From Ruminococcaceae bacterium KH2T8 (GTDB lineage: Bacteria; Bacillota; Clostridia; Saccharofermentanales; Saccharofermentanaceae), in contig FOIY01000006.1 in NCBI GenBank assembly GCA_900111435.1, positions 124,001 through 188,000 of the forward strand: a stretch of 64,000 bases of DNA, read 5' to 3'. The notes beneath the pieces were generated by a model that ran no database searches, was not told the origin of the DNA, and saw nothing but the letters and a program-made list of their open reading frames with translations. A program made the position numbers and the translations under genes. Of this stretch, positions 61,562-64,000 are shown in pieces. How positions within the stretch are numbered: the stretch's first letter is position 1; each line of letters opens with the position of its first letter.

Positions 61562-62713
61562 TCAGAAGAAGAATATTCCCTTTGCAAAGAGAAACGATGT
61601 CACCATCGTGATAAAGAGCGTGGCCATGAGCGTGATCTGCAGTGCTTCTTTGCGGCGGATATTCCTGAGCATGAGATATAAGGGGAAAAGTCCCGCGTAA
61701 TATCTGTAAAAGCTGTCTGTCGGGCAGTCGATATGAGGATCCCTGATCGTCATGTTGATCGTGATGAGGAAGAATACCGTATAGAGCACCAGTACGAGAG
61801 ACTCCGCGTTGACTTTCTTGGCTTTTACCATCGGGCGGATCTCGATAAAGAGCAGGATGCAGGTTGCGATAAACAGGATGAGCGATAATGCCTCATTGGT
61901 CTTATTAAGGATCGTAAAGTCCATGCCGTCGTACTTATAAGTATCGGTGAAGATGACCTGCAGCTCGATGAACGTAGTCTTGAAGATATTAGATGACATC
62001 CTGAGCCAGTAGTCCATCTGCGCATCCATGAAGATCTTCCAGTTGCCGTAATTCACCTGAAGATAGATAGGGTAGATAAGGCTGATGGCCGTAGCAGGGA
62101 TATAAGTTACAAGGATATCGACTATCTTGATTTCCTTGCGGAACCACTGTATGCACATTCCGACGAAGATCGCGAGGAAGAGCATCGAGCCCGAGTTACG
62201 AGTAGCGACCGAAAGTCCGAGGATAAGTCCCAGAGCCCAGAAGTGTTTTTTCTTAATAAAAAGGATAAATGCCGAGACGGTCAGGAGGAAGAATAATGAC
62301 TCCGTATATTCGAGCATCGAGAAGAAAGACTGGGGCGAGAAGGCCAGTATGCCGATGACCGTGCCGTATTCTTTGAAGTTATAGTGATCCTTAAGGATGT
62401 ACTTAATAAGTACGAGTGAAAAGAAGAACGCGATGTTATTGAGGATGACGAGTCCGACATCCGAGATATATCTTATGAGAAGTGGGATGACCGGAAAGAA
62501 TACCGTGATCTCTTCGTTGTAGCCTGATGCGGCGATCTGCCTGTAGTGGACAGTATCGAAAAGCCCCCAGATCTCAAGGAAAGGAGTCGGGGTCAGAGCC
62601 ATCAGGACCGTGAATATGAGCCTTGAGGCCAGAAACAGCAATATGACATCCTTATGGTCGCTAAGGAGCTTCGTTGCTTTGCTGTCTGTTTTTATCGATT
62701 CTTCTACTTTCAT
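61562..62713 (-). CDS. PIG-V-like membrane mannosyltransferase-type protein
   Basis: The minus-strand start is ATG 62713; a frame open to 62806 runs through the riboswitch and is rejected. 383 residues with about ten helices; WGLFDTVHYRQIAASGYNEEITVFFPVIPLLIR resembles the first loop of PIG-V/GPI-mannosyltransferase-like GT-C enzymes, and FSPQSFFSMLEYTESLFFLL matches the second. It likely uses a polyprenyl-linked sugar. Its promoter seems to give an mRNA with almost no leader. Confidence 0.75.
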   Translation of the reverse strand: MKVEESIKTDSKATKLLSDHKDVILLFLASRLIFTVLMALTPTPFLEIWGLFDTVHYRQIAASGYNEEITVFFPVIPLLIRYISDVGLVILNNIAFFFSLVLIKYILKDHYNFKEYGTVIGILAFSPQSFFSMLEYTESLFFLLTVSAFILFIKKKHFWALGLILGLSVATRNSGSMLFLAIFVGMCIQWFRKEIKIVDILVTYIPATAISLIYPIYLQVNYGNWKIFMDAQMDYWLRMSSNIFKTTFIELQVIFTDTYKYDGMDFTILNKTNEALSLILFIATCILLFIEIRPMVKAKKVNAESLVLVLYTVFFLITINMTIRDPHIDCPTDSFYRYYAGLFPLYLMLRNIRRKEALQITLMATLFITMVTSFLFAKGIFFF

Positions 62714-62722
62714 ATTATGTAC

Positions 62723-62731
62723 ATTATAACA
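62723..62731 (-). promoter_or_regulatory. Extended -10 of the minus-strand PIG-V-like gene, nearly leaderless
   Basis: On the minus strand TGTTATAAT (62731-62723) stands nine bases before the ATG at 62713, which leaves a leader of only two or three bases. No ribosome site is present. Confidence 0.5.
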
Positions 62732-62732
62732 A

Positions 62733-62762
62733 TTGAAGCATTTTTTGCTATTGCTATATAAT
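62733..62762 (+). promoter_or_regulatory. Promoter of the cobalamin riboswitch transcript
   Basis: TTGAAG (62733-62738) and TATAAT (62757-62762) are 18 bases apart, a few bases before the riboswitch. It is back to back with the minus-strand promoter. Confidence 0.65.
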
Positions 62763-62769
62763 GAACATG

Positions 62770-62936
62770 CCGTCGGTGCCCCGTAAAAAGGGTTAAAAGG
62801 GAACACGGTGTAAATCCGTGGCAGCCCCCGCTACTGTCAGTGCTTACGCGGCTTTCGATATCCATTGGGTGCCCCCGTCGGGCACCTGAGAAGGGGAGAG
62901 ACGCTAAACGGCATGAGTCAGGAAACCTGCCGATGA
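62770..62936 (+). ncRNA. Cobalamin (AdoCbl) riboswitch
   Basis: The conserved blocks appear in order: GGTGCCCC, AAAAGGGAACACGGTG, AAATCCGTGGCAGCCCCCGC, TACTGT, a variable hairpin GGGTGCCCC...GGGCACC, and GAGTCAGGAAACCTGCC near the end. It controls the B12-binding lipoprotein gene directly downstream, most likely shutting it off when coenzyme B12 is plentiful. Confidence 0.95.
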
Positions 62937-62992
62937 GTTATTTATTCAGCGCACGGCTGCGGAGGGCGGCGGTGATCGCGGAAAGAAAAAGT

Positions 62993-64000
62993 ATGAAGAA
63001 GAAAGTGTTGAGTGTTGTATTGGCACTTGCCGTTACAACAACACTCTTCAGCGCATGCGCAACAGCAACTGAAGAGACGACAACAACAGCTGCTACGGCC
63101 GCTCAGACAGAAGAGACGACGACCACGGCAGAAGAGACAACAGCCGCAGATGATTCCATCTATCCTCTGACTTACACGGATGCTTACGGCAACGAAGTTA
63201 CGATCGAATCTGAGCCCGAGACTGTAGTAAGCGTATCTCCCGCTCTTACTGAGATCGTATTTGCTCTCGGCGCACAGGACAAGCTCGTAGGCAGATCTTC
63301 CTATGACGATTATCCTGCAGAAGTATTCGATATCCAGGATGTAGGACCTATCGATCTTCCCGACACAGAGCTCATCGCTTCTCTCGAGCCCGACGTAGTC
63401 ATCGCATCTTCTATCTTCAGTGAGGAAGCTTATAACGCTATCACTGAGCTCGGTATCCCCGTTGTTATCATCAGGGACGAGACAACACTTACAGGTATGT
63501 TCGGCGTTATCGCTGACGTAGCTGACGTTATCGGTGCTCACGAAGAGGGTGAGGCTCTCGTAGCTGAGCTTCAGGCTGAGCTTGACGAGATCACAGACAA
63601 TGTTGCCGAGGAAGAGCCTTCCGTATCCGTATATTACTGCATGGGTTACGGTGAGTACGGCGACTACACAGCAGGCGGCGATACATTCATCAACGATATC
63701 ATCACTACTGCAGGTGCTATCAATGCCGCAGGCGATGTATCCGGCTGGAGCTACTCTCAGGAAGCACTCCTTGAGGCTGATCCTGACTATATCCTCGTAC
63801 CTTCATGGGGTTATGACGCATTCCTTGAGACTGAGCCCTATTCTTCCCTTACAGCTGTTCAGGAGGGCAGAGTAATCGCCGTAGACAGCAACATGTTCGA
63901 GAGACAGGGCCCGAGGAACCTCGACGCAGTCATCCTTATCCAGGAGGCTATTAGCGGCGCTAACGCATCTGCAGCTGAAACAGAAGCTGATGCAGAGGCA
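62993..64000 (+). CDS. Cobalamin ABC transporter substrate-binding lipoprotein (BtuF-like), cut by window end
   Basis: The frame starts ATG 62993 and is still open at the last base. The signal MKKKVLSVVLALAVTTTLFSAC ends in a lipobox cysteine; a Thr/Glu/Ala linker follows, then YPLTYTDAYGNEVTIESEPETVVSVSPALTEIVFALGAQDKLVG, the start of the periplasmic-binding fold of BtuF/FepB proteins. A GTG at 62972 with a better ribosome site (GGAGG, 62961-62965) is in frame and could be the true start. The riboswitch makes cobalamin the likely ligand. Confidence 0.9.
   Translation, partial: MKKKVLSVVLALAVTTTLFSACATATEETTTTAATAAQTEETTTTAEETTAADDSIYPLTYTDAYGNEVTIESEPETVVSVSPALTEIVFALGAQDKLVGRSSYDDYPAEVFDIQDVGPIDLPDTELIASLEPDVVIASSIFSEEAYNAITELGIPVVIIRDETTLTGMFGVIADVADVIGAHEEGEALVAELQAELDEITDNVAEEEPSVSVYYCMGYGEYGDYTAGGDTFINDIITTAGAINAAGDVSGWSYSQEALLEADPDYILVPSWGYDAFLETEPYSSLTAVQEGRVIAVDSNMFERQGPRNLDAVILIQEAISGANASAAETEADAEA

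Noticed and set aside
62714-62806. N-terminal extension of the PIG-V-like gene
   Set aside because: It would overlap the riboswitch and its promoter and has no homology-like features; ATG 62713 fits better.
62942-63541. Minus-strand cysteine-rich frame of 199 codons
   Set aside because: It is the shadow of the BtuF-like gene; the cysteine runs come from antisense of the Thr/Ala-rich linker.

Overview
The window looks like a chromosome segment of a low-to-mid GC Gram-positive anaerobe in the Bacillota, most likely class Clostridia. Supporting signs are AGG/AGA-rich arginine codons, GGAGG ribosome sites, an FtsEX plus secreted M23 peptidase operon, Hsp33, a lipoprotein-type B12-binding protein behind a cobalamin riboswitch, and a large surface-polysaccharide locus with LicD and Stealth transferases. 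I cannot name the genus. No tRNA, rRNA, insertion sequence or CRISPR array was seen.

Layout. (1) 1-5183: end of a CdaR/PucR-type regulator, then ftsE with a very long acidic tail, ftsX, a coiled-coil M23 murein hydrolase and a SAM methyltransferase. (2) 5191-9043: a minus-strand nucleotidyltransferase/HTH toxin-antitoxin-like pair, hslO, a GtrA protein, and an AT-rich Abi (HEPN) gene preceded by a probable structured RNA. (3) 9120-33997: a plus-strand polysaccharide operon chain. It holds many GT2 and GT4 glycosyltransferases, the initiating sugar phosphotransferase, a LicD/cytidylyltransferase/SDR module, a chain-length (Wzz-like) protein, acyltransferases, DUF4422, Stealth, a Wzy-like polymerase and a Wzx-like flippase. 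The block 15.9-22.85 kb is clearly more AT-rich than its surroundings. It is bounded by an imperfect direct repeat of about 120 bp, and a truncated acyltransferase lies at its right end, so it looks like an exchanged serotype cassette. (4) 33994-44893: more cell-surface genes on both strands, including two tandem pairs of paralogous membrane proteins. (5) 44894-50001: a decayed stretch, a GNAT gene with a small partner, a sugar nucleotidyltransferase, a HipA-like kinase and an XRE/DUF3990 pair. (6) 50100-56046: rmlA, rmlB, rmlD and rmlC for dTDP-L-rhamnose, with a P-loop ATPase between rmlA and rmlB and a Fic protein after rmlC. Each of these two extra genes is preceded by its own strictly periodic repeat array that runs into the start codon. 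(7) 56094-64000: a GT2-GtrA fusion, two GT-C-like membrane proteins, a LacI-sensor/GGDEF/EAL protein, and a cobalamin riboswitch with the start of a B12-type substrate-binding lipoprotein that runs off the window.

How the genes work together: RmlABCD and the nucleotidyltransferases supply activated sugars and possibly a CDP-polyol. The polyprenyl glycosylphosphotransferase starts the lipid-linked unit, the GT2/GT4/Stealth/LicD enzymes extend and decorate it, acyltransferases acetylate it, and Wzx, Wzy and Wzz-like proteins export it and set its length. GtrA and GT-C proteins suggest additional polyprenyl-phosphate-sugar modification. At least seven stress or defence type modules sit inside or beside the polysaccharide genes: the NTase/XRE pair, Abi-HEPN with RNA, the GNAT pair, the HipA-like kinase, the DUF3990/XRE pair, the ATPase with repeats and the Fic protein with repeats.

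All family assignments come from reading motifs. No database search was run.
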